Positions 29,225-38,314 of a stretch of 64,000 bases of DNA are shown piece by piece. The position numbers were made by a program, and so were the translations under genes. Under the pieces are notes generated by a model. The model worked only from the letters and a program-made list of their open reading frames with translations, did no database searches and was not told the origin of the DNA. The DNA lies in contig NZ_JAFFIX010000011.1 of the NCBI RefSeq assembly GCF_016916835.1, forward strand, positions 1-64,000, in the 5' to 3' direction. This stretch comes from Actinacidiphila bryophytorum. Its GTDB lineage: Bacteria; Actinomycetota; Actinomycetes; Streptomycetales; Streptomycetaceae. Every line of letters starts with the position of its first letter. Position 1 is the first letter of the stretch.

Positions 29225-30139
29225 ATGAGTGACACGCATACCTCTGCGGTCGACATGCCCGCTGCCGCGCTGCGTGTCTTCACCCACGTGGCGCGGCTCG
29301 GCTCCTTCACCGCGGCCGCACGGGCGCTCGGCTACACGCAGTCGGCCGTCTCCCGGCAGATCGCCGCACTGGAGACGGCCGCCGGAGGGCCGCTGGTCGA
29401 CCGGCTGCCGCGCGGGGTACGGCTCACCGCCGCAGGTCAGGCCCTGTTGCCGCACGCGGAGGCCGTGCTCGGGCGGCTGGCGGCGGCGCGGCGCGACCTG
29501 GCCGCGCTGCGCGAGGTGACCGCGGGCCGGGTCAGGGTCGGCGCCTTCGCCACCGCCCAGGCCTGGCTGCTGCCCCGCGCCTACGCGGCCTTCCGCGGCC
29601 GCCACCCGGGGGTGGCGGTCACCGTGCAGGAAGGGCCGTCGCACCGGCTCGCCGCCCGGGTGCTGGCCGGCGACCTCGACGTGGCGGTGGTCAGCACGAC
29701 CGGCAGCCCCGACTTCGCGGGCCTCGACCTGGTCCGGCTGCTCGACGACCCGATGCTGCTCGCGCTCCCCTCGGGGCACCGGCTGGCCGGGCGGGCGCAG
29801 GTGGCGCTCGCGGACGTCGCCGACGAGGCGTGGGTGGCCAGCAGCCCCAGGGCCGAGGACACCCTGCTGGCGCCCGCCCTCGGCAGCGGCTTCCGGCCGC
29901 GGGTCAGCGTGGTGGTCGCCGACTGGCTGGCCAAGCTCGGCTTCGTGGCGCAGGGCCTCGGCGTCACCCTGCTGCCCTCGCTCGCGGTGGGAGCGGTACG
30001 CCCCGACGTGGCGCTCGTACCGCTCCGTCCAGACGAACTGCCGGTCCGCACGGTCTACGCGGCCACCTGCCGCGACCTCCACAGGACGGCTGCCGCCGCG
30101 GCCTTCCTCGACGTGCTCGCCGGCAGCGCGGCGCCCTGA
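29225..30139 (+). CDS. LysR-family transcriptional regulator
   Basis: A 304-residue LysR regulator. The HTH is FTHVARLGSFTAAARALGYTQSAVSRQIAALE at about residues 17-48, and the C-terminal effector domain begins RVRVGAFATAQAWLLPRAYAAF. The divergent 58-base gap with the dehydrogenase contains GCATGC arms (29190-29195 and 29213-29218), a possible site. ATG at 29225 has no strong Shine-Dalgarno. It meets the glycosidase gene end-to-end with one base between stops. Confidence 0.9.
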   Translation: MSDTHTSAVDMPAAALRVFTHVARLGSFTAAARALGYTQSAVSRQIAALETAAGGPLVDRLPRGVRLTAAGQALLPHAEAVLGRLAAARRDLAALREVTAGRVRVGAFATAQAWLLPRAYAAFRGRHPGVAVTVQEGPSHRLAARVLAGDLDVAVVSTTGSPDFAGLDLVRLLDDPMLLALPSGHRLAGRAQVALADVADEAWVASSPRAEDTLLAPALGSGFRPRVSVVVADWLAKLGFVAQGLGVTLLPSLAVGAVRPDVALVPLRPDELPVRTVYAATCRDLHRTAAAAAFLDVLAGSAAP

Positions 30140-30140
30140 G

Positions 30141-31379
30141 TCACCCGCCCTGCCGGACCCACTGCCCGCCCCGCTGTGCATAGCGGTCCTGGACGAGCGT
30201 CATGGCCCCCAGCGGGTCGGACGCGACCTGGGTGGCGGAGAAGTAGACGTTGCCCCGGACCTCGCGGTGGTCGGCGCAGAAGTCGAGGTGGCGGGTCAGC
30301 TCCGCGGGATCCTGCCAGGCGGCGGGCTGGCCCGCGACACCGACCTTGTACAGGGCCTCGCCGATGTAGAGCTGCACCCGGGTGCCGGAGACGACATCGG
30401 ACCACCAGGGGACGAGGACCGCGTAGTCGGCCGCGGTGAAGCCGATGTTCCAGTAGACCTGGGGAACGATGTAGTCGATCCATTCGCGCCGCACCCAGCC
30501 GCGGGTGTCCGCGTGCAGGTCGTCGTAGGTCTGCACACCCGCGGTGGTGGCCGAGCCCAGCGGGTCGGAGGCCGCGTTGCGCCACACCCCGAAGGGGCTG
30601 ATGCCGAACCGGGTCCGCGGGCGGATCGCCTTGATGCGGGCGGCCGTCTCGCGGACCAGCTGGTCGGTGTTGTGGCGGCGCCACGCGTCGCGGTCGGGGA
30701 AGCCGGCACCGTACGCGGCATAGGCCGCGTCGTCGTCGAAGACCTGGCCCGCGACCGGGTAGGGGTAGAAGTAGTCGTCCCAGTGGACCGCGTCCACCGG
30801 GTAGCGGCGGACCGCGTCCAGCATCGCGTCCTGCACGAAGCGGCGTACTTCCGGCAGGCCGGGGTTGTAGTAGAGCTTGCCGCCGTAGGCGACCGTCCAC
30901 TCGGGGTGCAGCCGCGCCGGGTGCTCGGGCGACAGCAGGGCCGGGTCCGCGCTGTTGGCCACCCGGTAGGGGTTGAACCAGGCGTGCAGCTCAAGCCCCC
31001 TGCGGTGCGCTTCGCGCACGGCGGTGCCCAGCGGGTCCCAGCCGGGGTCGAGCCCCTGCGTCCCCGTCAGATACGCCGACCAGGGCTCGTACGGCGAAGG
31101 CCAGAACGCGTCCGCGGTGGGCCGCACCTGGAACATGACGGCGTTCAGCCGGCGTTCGACCGCCAGGTCGAGCAGGTCGAGCAGCTCGCTGCGCTGGGCC
31201 TGCGGGGACAGGCCGGGGGCCGACGGCCAGTCCGTGTTCGCGACGGTCGCGATCCACATCCCCCGCAATTCCCTGCGGGGCGGGTGGGGGTGCGTTGCCG
31301 CCCTCGCGGGCGGCGCCACCGCTGCTGCGGCTGCGGCTGCCGCCGCGAGGGTGAGCGTTCTGCGTGAGACCTTGCCCAT
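30141..31379 (-). CDS. Exported glycoside hydrolase-like protein (GHL10/YngK family)
   Basis: A 412-residue secreted TIM-barrel protein. A Tat-type signal SRRTLTLAAAAAAAA is followed by the family start RRELRGMWIATVANTDWPSAPGL. Conserved blocks include LNAVMFQVRPTADAFWPS, LELHAWFNPYRVA, VDAVHWDDYFYPYPV, and FGISPFGVWRN, all typical of PF02638-type proteins. These are thought to act on cell-wall or exopolysaccharide glycans; the exact bond is unknown. ATG at 31377-31379 is behind AGGAGGCAGC. Confidence 0.88.
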   Translation of the reverse strand: MGKVSRRTLTLAAAAAAAAAVAPPARAATHPHPPRRELRGMWIATVANTDWPSAPGLSPQAQRSELLDLLDLAVERRLNAVMFQVRPTADAFWPSPYEPWSAYLTGTQGLDPGWDPLGTAVREAHRRGLELHAWFNPYRVANSADPALLSPEHPARLHPEWTVAYGGKLYYNPGLPEVRRFVQDAMLDAVRRYPVDAVHWDDYFYPYPVAGQVFDDDAAYAAYGAGFPDRDAWRRHNTDQLVRETAARIKAIRPRTRFGISPFGVWRNAASDPLGSATTAGVQTYDDLHADTRGWVRREWIDYIVPQVYWNIGFTAADYAVLVPWWSDVVSGTRVQLYIGEALYKVGVAGQPAAWQDPAELTRHLDFCADHREVRGNVYFSATQVASDPLGAMTLVQDRYAQRGGQWVRQGG

Positions 31380-31518
31380 GCTGCCTCCTGACCTTCCGTC
31401 ACCGGCCCATCCTTCCCCACCCTCTTCCCGGACCCCAGGCCTTTCCACCCCGTGCGGCTCGCCACCGCCCCAAAGGACCTCCTCGGTCCGCCCCCGGACC
31501 ACCCCCCGGCGGTGGGTT

Positions 31519-31846
31519 GCGCGCGCAGTTCCCCGCGCCCCTCAGTGGGTGCCCCTTGCACGAGGGCCGGCGTCTTTCAGGGCGGTGCCCTCTGCGCGAG
31601 AGGGCCGGCGTTTTTCAGGGGCGGGTGCCCTCTGCGTGAGAGGGCGAGCGTTTTTCAGGGGCGCGGGGAACTGCGCGACCAGCCCCCACCGGGCGCGCGG
31701 GTCGTCACCGGCCCCGAAGGGGCAATTCCTGTCGAAGACGGACCACCCGCCGGTGGCCGGCTGAGCGCGCAGACGGGACGCAGCCCCGCACCCCGGCAGG
31801 GGTCGCCGCTGCCCGGGAGGGTAAGCGTTTTCAGGGGTGCCCTGGC
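31519..31846. repeat. R1 repeat cluster, locus 1 (between divergent glycosidase genes)
   Basis: Two opposed copies of the core GGGGCGCGGGGAACTGCGCG (complement near 31520-31542, direct near 31658-31677) with, between them, two near-identical units GGTGCCCTCTGCGNGAGAGG and three GCGT(C/T)TTTCAGGG joins (31569-31660), plus a stray GCGTTTTCAGGGG at 31825-31837. The 580 bases between the genes at 31379 and 31960 hold only these repeats and the CebR site. Confidence 0.8.
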
Positions 31847-31901
31847 CACCGATGGCAACCTCTTCTCGGGTCCGCGCGTGAGCGCTAGCATCGGATCTCT
31901 C

Positions 31902-31917
31902 GTGGGAGCGCTCCCAC
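31902..31917. promoter_or_regulatory. CebR-type operator upstream of the GH74 gene
   Basis: Perfect 16-bp palindrome gtgggagcgctcccac. TGGGAGCGCTCCCA is the established binding site of the LacI-family repressor CebR, which leaves DNA when cellobiose or cellotriose is present. It lies 43 bases before the xyloglucanase start, where it would cover the promoter. Confidence 0.92.
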
Positions 31918-31959
31918 ACCTCCCACCGTTCGTCCGCCCCCCACACCAAGGACGTACCG

Positions 31960-34701
31960 ATGCTTCGCAGACCCCTCGCCGCGCTCGTCGCGGCGCTCTC
32001 CCTCATCGGCGGCGCCGTCACCGTGGCCTCGGCCACGGCTGCCGCGTCCGGTTCGGGCGCGGCGGCGCCCGCCGCCGTCTCGGACACCTACAGCTGGAAG
32101 AACGTGCAGATCGAGGGCGGCGGCTTCGTCCCCGGCATCGTCTTCAACCAGTCGGAGAAGAACCTCGCCTACGCCCGTACCGACATCGGCGGCGCCTACC
32201 GCTGGAACGAGTCGACCAAGTCGTGGATACCGCTGCTGGACTCGGCGGGCTGGACCGACTGGAACAAGAACGGCGTGGTGAGCCTGGCCACCGACGCGCT
32301 GGCGCCTGACAAGGTGTACGCGGCGGTCGGGATGTACACCAACTCCTGGGACCCGAACAACGGTTCCATCCTGCGGTCCTCCGACCGCGGTGCGACCTGG
32401 TCGGCGACGACGCTGCCGTTCAAGCTGGGCGGCAACATGCCGGGCCGCGGCATGGGCGAACGGCTGGCCATCGACCCGAACAAGGACAGCGTCCTGTATT
32501 TCGCCGCGCCCAGCGGCAACGGCCTGTGGCGCAGCACGGACTCGGGCGTGACCTGGGCGAAGGTCACCTCCTTCCCCAACGTGGGCAACTACGTCGCGGA
32601 CCCCTCCGACAGCACCGGCTACCAGAGCGACAACCAGGGCGACGTGTGGGTGACGTTCGACCCGCGCAGCGGCACCAAGGGCTCGACCACGCAGACGATC
32701 TACGTGGGCGTGGCGGACAAGGCCAACACCGTCTACCGCTCGACCGACGGCGGCGCCACCTGGTCGAGGCTGGCCGGCCAGCCCACCGGCTACATCGCGC
32801 ACAAGGGCGTACTGGACGCGGTCAACGGCTACCTCTACATCGCCACCAGCGACACCGGCGGGCCGTACGACGGCGCGAAGGGCCAGGTCTGGCGGTACGC
32901 CACCGCGACCGGCACGTGGACCAACATCAGCCCGATGTCGGACGCGGACACCTACTTCGGCTACAGCGGCCTGACGGTGGACCGGCAGCACCCGGGCACG
33001 GTGATGGTCACCGGGTACAGCTCCTGGTGGGCGGACACGCAGGTCTTCCGCAGCACCGACAGCGGGGCGACCTGGACGCGGGCCTGGGACACCCCCAGCT
33101 ACCCGACCCGCAGCGACCGCTACACGATGGACGTGTCCGCGTCCCCGTGGCTGAGCTGGGGTGCGAACCCGGCGCCGCCGGAGGAGACGCCCAAGCTCGG
33201 CTGGATGACGGAGTCACTGGAGATCGACCCGTTCAACTCCAACCGCATGTGGTACGGGACCGGTGCCACCCTCTACGGCACCGACAACCTCACCAACTGG
33301 GACACCGGCGCGAAGTTCACCGTCAAGCCGAACGCCAAGGGCCTTGAGGAGACCTCGGTCCAGGACCTGATCAGCCCGCCCACCGGCGCCCCGCTGATCA
33401 GCGCGCTCGGCGACATCGGCGGCTTCCGGCACACCGACCTGGACACCGTGCCGTCGATGATGTTCACCCAGCCGAACTTCACCACGACCACCAGCCTGGA
33501 CTTCGCCGCCGCCAACCCGAGCGTCATGGTCAGGGTCGGCAACGAGGACACCGGCGCGCATGTGGCCTTCTCCACCGACGACGGCGCCAACTGGTTCGCG
33601 GGCACCGACCCGTCGGGCGCCACCGGCGGTACGGTCGCGGCGGCGGCCGACGGCAGCGGGTTCGTGTGGAGCACCGCGGGCGTGGGCGTGCAGCACACGA
33701 CCGGCTTCGGCAACTCCTGGTCCGCCGCCAGCGGCCTGCCGACCGGGGCGGCGATCGGCTCTGACCGGGTCAACCCGAAGAAGTTCTACGGCCTGTACGC
33801 CGGGAAGTTCTACGTGAGCACCGACGGCGGCGCGAGCTTCACCGCCACCGCGGCCACCGGGCTGCCGAACGACAGCGGGAAGCTCAAGGCGCTGCCCGGC
33901 GCCGAGGGCGACGTGTGGGTCGTGGGAGGCAGCGGCAGCACGTACGGGATGTGGCACTCCACCAACTCGGGTGCGTCCTTCACCAAGCTGTCGAACGTGC
34001 AGGAGGCCGACACCATCGGCTTCGGCAAGGCCGCTCCCGGCACGTCCTACCAGGCGCTGTACACCAGCGCGAAGATCGGCGGCATCCGCGGCATCTTCCG
34101 CTCGACCGACGCGGGCGCGAACTGGGTGCGGATCAACGACGACAAGCACCAGTACGGGGTGACCAACACCGCGATCACCGGCGACCCGCGGGTCTTCGGG
34201 CGGGTGTACGTGGCGACCAACGGCCGCGGCATCATCTACGGCGACACCTCGGACAGCACGGGCGGGACGACACCTCCGACCACTCCCCCCACCACACCGC
34301 CGACGACACCTCCGACCACTCCCCCGACGACGCCGCCCACCACGCCTCCGACCACTCCCCCGACCACGGGGCCGTCGACCGGGTCGTGCACGGTCGGCTA
34401 CGCGATCACCAACCAGTGGCCCGGCGGCTTCCAGGTGGCCGTCACGATCAACAACACCGGCAGTTCCGCGGTGGCCGACTGGAAGCTCGGCTGGTCCTTC
34501 ACCGCGGGTGAGACGATCAGCTCGCTGTGGAGCGCCGACTACACGCAGAGCGGGGCGGCCGTCTCGGTGACCGCGCCGAGCTGGGCGACCTCCATACCGG
34601 CGGGCGGCAACGCGAGCTTCGGCTTCGGCGGCGCCGTCACCGGGACCGCGGCGGTGCCAGGCGCGTTCACGCTGAACGGCACGGCCTGCACCAAGGTCTG
34701 A
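31960..34701 (+). CDS. Secreted GH74 xyloglucanase with a C-terminal CBM2
   Basis: A 913-residue exported enzyme that cuts the glucan backbone of xyloglucan in plant cell walls. Signal peptide 1 to about 36; GH74 beta-propellers about 45-760, with Asp-box-like repeats (STDGGATW, STDSGATW) and the two catalytic aspartates expected in YARTDIGGAY (Asp75) and SALGDIGGF (Asp485). A repetitive PPTTPPTT linker of about 35 residues leads to a CBM2 (CTVGYAITNQWPGGFQVAV... to the end) that binds crystalline cellulose, with bounding cysteines. ATG after AAGGACGTACCG. A CebR operator sits upstream. Confidence 0.95.
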   Translation: MLRRPLAALVAALSLIGGAVTVASATAAASGSGAAAPAAVSDTYSWKNVQIEGGGFVPGIVFNQSEKNLAYARTDIGGAYRWNESTKSWIPLLDSAGWTDWNKNGVVSLATDALAPDKVYAAVGMYTNSWDPNNGSILRSSDRGATWSATTLPFKLGGNMPGRGMGERLAIDPNKDSVLYFAAPSGNGLWRSTDSGVTWAKVTSFPNVGNYVADPSDSTGYQSDNQGDVWVTFDPRSGTKGSTTQTIYVGVADKANTVYRSTDGGATWSRLAGQPTGYIAHKGVLDAVNGYLYIATSDTGGPYDGAKGQVWRYATATGTWTNISPMSDADTYFGYSGLTVDRQHPGTVMVTGYSSWWADTQVFRSTDSGATWTRAWDTPSYPTRSDRYTMDVSASPWLSWGANPAPPEETPKLGWMTESLEIDPFNSNRMWYGTGATLYGTDNLTNWDTGAKFTVKPNAKGLEETSVQDLISPPTGAPLISALGDIGGFRHTDLDTVPSMMFTQPNFTTTTSLDFAAANPSVMVRVGNEDTGAHVAFSTDDGANWFAGTDPSGATGGTVAAAADGSGFVWSTAGVGVQHTTGFGNSWSAASGLPTGAAIGSDRVNPKKFYGLYAGKFYVSTDGGASFTATAATGLPNDSGKLKALPGAEGDVWVVGGSGSTYGMWHSTNSGASFTKLSNVQEADTIGFGKAAPGTSYQALYTSAKIGGIRGIFRSTDAGANWVRINDDKHQYGVTNTAITGDPRVFGRVYVATNGRGIIYGDTSDSTGGTTPPTTPPTTPPTTPPTTPPTTPPTTPPTTPPTTGPSTGSCTVGYAITNQWPGGFQVAVTINNTGSSAVADWKLGWSFTAGETISSLWSADYTQSGAAVSVTAPSWATSIPAGGNASFGFGGAVTGTAAVPGAFTLNGTACTKV

Positions 34702-34736
34702 GCCCGGCCGCGGCCGGCCGCCTTCGACCAGGGGCA

Positions 34737-34775
34737 CCGCGGGTGGGGACGGCACAGCGCCGGTCCCACCCGCGG
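34737..34775. terminator. Terminator after the xyloglucanase gene
   Basis: Stem ccgcgggtggg against cccacccgcgg, continued by an imperfect inner stem, 35 bases past the stop codon at 34701. No U-tract. Confidence 0.75.
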
Positions 34776-34839
34776 CGCCCGCTCCGTACACCGGTAACGT
34801 CTGTCCGGTAAACGTGAAGCTGCGCGAAGGGCTGGTCGA

Positions 34840-35697
34840 GTGAGTGACATCGAGCGTGTCGGAGTGGTCGGCGCGGGCCAGATGGGTTCCGGGATCGCCG
34901 AGGTGTGCGCGAAGGCCGGGCTCGACGTCCGGGTCGCGGAGACCACGGGCGAGGCGCTGGAGCTGGGCCGGGCCAGGCTCACCGGGTCGCTCGACAAGGC
35001 GGCGGAGCGCGGCAAGATCACCGCCGGCCAGCGGGACGAGGCGCTCGGCCGGCTGAGCTTCACCACGGATCTGGGCGAGTTCGCCGACCGCGACCTGGTG
35101 ATCGAGGCCGTGGTGGAGGACGAGCAGGTCAAGACGGACATCTTCCGGGTGCTGGACCAGGTGGTCACCCGCGAGGACGCGATCCTGGCGTCCAACACCT
35201 CCTCGATCCCGCTGGTCCGGCTGGCGGTGGCCACCTCCCGCCCGGACCATGTGCTGGGCATCCACTTCTTCAACCCGGCGCCCGTGCAGGCGCTGGTCGA
35301 GCTGATCCCGGCGCTGACCACCGGCAGTGACACCCTCAAGCGGGCGGAACACCTTGTCACGGAGGTGCTGGGCAAGCACGCGATCCGCGCGCAGGACCGC
35401 TCGGGCTTCGTGGTGAACGCGCTGCTGGTGCCGTATCTGCTGTCCGCGATCCGGATGTTCGAGTCCGGCATCGCGACCCGCGAGGACATCGACAACGGCA
35501 TGGAGATGGGCTGTGCCCACCCGATGGGGCCGCTCAAGCTGTCCGACCTGATCGGCCTGGACACCGTCGCCGCCATCGCCGACTCGATGTATACCGAGTA
35601 CAAGGAGCCGCTGTACGCGGCCCCGCCGATCCTGCAGCGGATGGTGGACGCCGGGCGCCTCGGCCGTAAGTCCGGCGCGGGCTTCTACCCGTACTGA
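34840..35697 (+). CDS. 3-hydroxybutyryl-CoA dehydrogenase
   Basis: A 285-residue NAD(P)-dependent 3-hydroxyacyl-CoA dehydrogenase (FadB2/Hbd type). The coenzyme motif is VGVVGAGQMGSGIAEVCAKAG at residues 7-27; the catalytic His lies in VLGIHFFNPAPVQALVELI, and the C-terminal domain has GMEMGCAHPMGPLKLSDLIG. It oxidises 3-hydroxybutyryl-CoA to acetoacetyl-CoA or the reverse, in fatty-acid or PHB-type metabolism and in supply of C4 units. The GTG start at 34840 overlaps an upstream TGA-like context; no other gene is in the unit. Confidence 0.93.
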   Translation: MSDIERVGVVGAGQMGSGIAEVCAKAGLDVRVAETTGEALELGRARLTGSLDKAAERGKITAGQRDEALGRLSFTTDLGEFADRDLVIEAVVEDEQVKTDIFRVLDQVVTREDAILASNTSSIPLVRLAVATSRPDHVLGIHFFNPAPVQALVELIPALTTGSDTLKRAEHLVTEVLGKHAIRAQDRSGFVVNALLVPYLLSAIRMFESGIATREDIDNGMEMGCAHPMGPLKLSDLIGLDTVAAIADSMYTEYKEPLYAAPPILQRMVDAGRLGRKSGAGFYPY

Positions 35698-35702
35698 CCG
35701 TA

Positions 35703-35728
35703 CTGACCGCTCCCCCGGCTGCGGTCAG
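35703..35728. terminator. Bidirectional hairpin between dehydrogenase and ABC genes
   Basis: Stem ctgaccgc / gcggtcag (8 bp, 35703-35710 and 35721-35728) around a 10-base loop, located between the two convergent stops; its right arm overlaps the ABC gene's stop codon. Confidence 0.6.
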
Positions 35729-36639
35729 CCGCCGGCGGTGTGGTCCTCGTAGGCCTTGATCACCGTGTCGGTGGGGCCGTCCATCAGCAGCTCGCCCTTC
35801 TCCAGCCACAGCACCCGGTCGCAGGTGTCGCGGATCGAGGTGTTGTTGTGGCTGACCAGGAAGACCGTGCCGGCCTCCTTGCGCAGCTCGCGGATGCGTT
35901 CCTCCGAGCGGCGCTGGAAGGCCCGGTCGCCGGTGGCCAGGGCCTCGTCGATCATCAGCACGTCGTGGTTCTTGGCCGCCGCGATGGAGAAGCGCAGCCG
36001 GGCGGCCATGCCCGAGGAGTAGGTGCGCATCGGCAGCGAGATGAAGTCGTCCTTCTCGTTGATGCCGGAGAAGTCCACGATGCCCTGGTAGCGCTCACGC
36101 ACCTCCTCCTGCGTCATGCCCATCGCCAGGCCGCCCAGGACCACGTTGGTGGCCCCGGTCAGGTCGTTCATCAGCGCCGCGTTCACGCCCAGCAGGGACG
36201 GCTGGCCGTCGGTGTAGACCCGCCCGCGGTCCGGTGGGAGCAGGCCCGCGATGGCCTTGAGCAGGGTGGACTTGCCCGAGCCGTTGGAGCCGATGATGCC
36301 GATCGCCTCGCCGCGGTAGGCGGTGAAGCTCACCCCGCGCACCGCGTGCACGAGGGTCACGCTGGGCGAGCCCTGGCGCAGCAGCATGCGGCGCAGGGCG
36401 GCGGTGGCGCTGCCCTTGCCCGCGCCGGCCCCGTAGATCCGGTAGACGATGTGCAGGCCGTCGACCACGACGGTCGGCACTCCCGGCGGCCCCGCGGGCC
36501 GCGGTTCCGTCGCGGGGGCGGGTCCCGCCGCGGGCCCGGCCCGACCCGCCTGCCCTGCCCGTCGTGCCTGCCCTGCCTTGTCGGCCGGCCGCTCGGGCTG
36601 CGGCTGCTCTGCGGCCTCGCCTGCGGTCTGTTCAGCCAC
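35725..36639 (-). CDS. Polysaccharide/teichoic-acid-type ABC exporter ATPase (TagH-like)
   Basis: 304 residues. A 50-residue Ala/Gly/Pro-rich N-terminal tail precedes the ATPase: Walker A GSNGSGKST at residues 117-125, signature YSSGMAARLRFSIA (SSGM instead of LSGG, characteristic of the TagH/RfbE/Wzt group), Walker B VLMIDEALATGD, and VFLVSHNNTSIRDTCDRVLWLEKG. It should drive export of a lipid-linked glycan. The GTG start at 36637-36639 overlaps the 3' end of the permease frame by 8 bases. Its partner permease carries a frameshift. Confidence 0.9.
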   Translation of the reverse strand: MAEQTAGEAAEQPQPERPADKAGQARRAGQAGRAGPAAGPAPATEPRPAGPPGVPTVVVDGLHIVYRIYGAGAGKGSATAALRRMLLRQGSPSVTLVHAVRGVSFTAYRGEAIGIIGSNGSGKSTLLKAIAGLLPPDRGRVYTDGQPSLLGVNAALMNDLTGATNVVLGGLAMGMTQEEVRERYQGIVDFSGINEKDDFISLPMRTYSSGMAARLRFSIAAAKNHDVLMIDEALATGDRAFQRRSEERIRELRKEAGTVFLVSHNNTSIRDTCDRVLWLEKGELLMDGPTDTVIKAYEDHTAGG

Positions 36640-37505
36640 GTCCGTACTCCTCCTCGGACGACCAGAAGAAGGCGTATCCCGCGCACCCCGCCACACTCGC
36701 CCAGATCAGCGCGAGCGGCCACACGTGGGGCGGCAGCCGGCCGGCGGTGACGCTGTCGATCAGGGCGTAGCGCATCAGCGCGACGTAGACCTGCGCCGGG
36801 TTGGCGTCCAGCGCCAGCGCCACGGCGCGGGGGGCGTGCGCGGTGATCCGGGAGAGGTCGTAGAAGATCCCGGACACGTACATCCAGCTGCGGACCACGA
36901 AGGGCAGCAGCTGGGCGAAGTCGGTGGTGCGGGCGCCGATCCGGGCCACGGCCAGGGCCAGTCCCGCGGTGAAGACGGTCTGCAGCGCCAAGCGCGGGCA
37001 CCGCGAGCAGCCAGCGTGCGGTGACCGGCACCCCGCTGGCCACGACGATCACGGCGAGCACGCCGAGCGAGAGCAGCAGCTGCTGCAACTGCGCGAGGGT
37101 GACCGCGAGCGGCAGCCCGGCGCGCGGGAAGTGCAGGGCTCTGACCAGCCCCATGTTGTCGGTCAGCGAGCGCGCACCGGCCAGCACCGCCGACTGGGTG
37201 AAGGTGAAGTCGAAGATCCCGGTACAGAGGAAGGGGATGTAGTCCGGCACACCGCGGCCCGAGCCGAGCAGGCTGCCGAAGACCAGGAAGTAGACCGCCG
37301 CGTTGAGCAGCGGTGTCCCGACCTGCCACAGCTGGCCGAGCCTGGCCTGGGTGTACGGGGTGCTGGCGCGTGCCGTGGCGAAGGCGCGGATGAAGTGCCG
37401 GCGGCTCCACAGCTGCCGGGTGTACTCGGCCAGCGGGGGCCGTGCGCCGCTGACGCCGAGCCCGTGGGCTGCGGCCAGGGCGGCGAGCGGGGTGGGTTCC
37501 GGCAT
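36632..37505 (-). pseudogene. ABC-2 exporter permease (TagG-like) broken by a one-base frameshift
   Basis: The N-terminal part from ATG 37503-37505 reads well (VYFLVFGSLLGSGRGVPDYIPFLCTGIFDFTFTQ) to VTARWLLAVPALG; the family continuation LQTVFTAGLALAVARIGARTTDFAQLLPF is in another frame starting near 36990 and runs to the stop at 36632. Removing one base in 36989-36992 (ccaagcg against an expected ccagcg) restores a 290-residue ABC-2 permease with about six membrane helices and an 8-base overlap with the ATPase gene. It is either a real recent mutation or a sequencing error. Confidence 0.8.
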
Positions 37506-37574
37506 GGGCTGTCTCCGGTGGCACTTACGTTGGAACGGGGCCGTATCGTCGTGACGACGTTACGACTCCTGACC

Positions 37575-37596
37575 GTCGGAACGCAACCGTTCCGAC
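37575..37596. promoter_or_regulatory. Palindromic operator between the exporter and TetR genes
   Basis: Perfect 9-bp inverted repeat GTCGGAACG / CGTTCCGAC with 4-base spacer (caac), 17 bases before the TetR ATG and 70 bases before the permease start. A -10-like TAGGCT follows at 37601-37606. It is the expected binding site of the TetR protein encoded alongside. Confidence 0.75.
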
Positions 37597-37612
37597 GCGA
37601 TAGGCTCGACGT

Positions 37613-38275
37613 ATGACCGCCGACTCCGCCCCGCCCCCGCCTGCGCCCGTACCCGCATCCGCGCCCCGCAGGCCCCCCGCCGGCGCCGCGGTCCTGCGCA
37701 CCGAGGTCACCGAGGCGATCAGGGGTGCGGTCTTCGCCGAGCTGGCGGAGGTCGGCTACGCGCGGATGTCCATGGAGGGCATCGCCCGGCGGGCGGGCGT
37801 CGGCAAGGCCGCGGTCTACCGGCGGTGGCAGTCCAAACTGCCGCTCGTCCTCGACGTCGTGCCCGCGGTCACCGCACAGGGGCTGCCGGTGCCGGACACC
37901 GGGTCGCTGCGCGGGGACGTCACGGCACTGCTGGACGTCAGCGCCCGGGCGCTGCGCCACCCGGCGGTCGCGCAGATCCTCCCCGACCTGCTCGCCGAGG
38001 CCGCCCGCAGCCCGCAACTGGCCCAGGCGCTGCACGGCGCCCTGCGGGACGCGCACGGCGGCATCGTCGCCGCCGTCCTCGCCCAGGCCGCCGCCCGCGG
38101 CGAGGTCCCGCCCGGCACACCCGCCGACCTCGCCGTCGACCTGCTGGCCGGCCCCCTCTACTGGCGCCAGGCCGTCCTGGGCGCGGCATACGGCCCCGCC
38201 GAACTCGACGGCCTCGCCTCGGCGGTCGTCGCCGCGCTCACCTCGGCGGAGCAGGCGGCGCCAGACGCCGGATGA
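37613..38275 (+). CDS. TetR-family transcriptional regulator
   Basis: 220 residues. A 25-residue Pro/Ala-rich tail precedes the HTH TEAIRGAVFAELAEVGYARMSMEGIARRAGVGKAAVYRRWQSKLPLVLDVV, and the rest is a TetR_C-type ligand domain (LYWRQAVLGAAYGPAELDGL). It is divergent from the polysaccharide exporter genes and probably represses them and itself. ATG at 37613-37615 has no Shine-Dalgarno but a -10 element close upstream, so it may be leaderless. Confidence 0.9.
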   Translation: MTADSAPPPPAPVPASAPRRPPAGAAVLRTEVTEAIRGAVFAELAEVGYARMSMEGIARRAGVGKAAVYRRWQSKLPLVLDVVPAVTAQGLPVPDTGSLRGDVTALLDVSARALRHPAVAQILPDLLAEAARSPQLAQALHGALRDAHGGIVAAVLAQAAARGEVPPGTPADLAVDLLAGPLYWRQAVLGAAYGPAELDGLASAVVAALTSAEQAAPDAG

Positions 38276-38314
38276 CCCGCCGGCCCACCCGTCCGGGTGG
38301 TCGTTCGCAGGCGG

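Noticed and set aside
31519-31846. CRISPR array
   Set aside because: Repeats are palindromic, unequal and not separated by uniform unique spacers; no cas genes are present.
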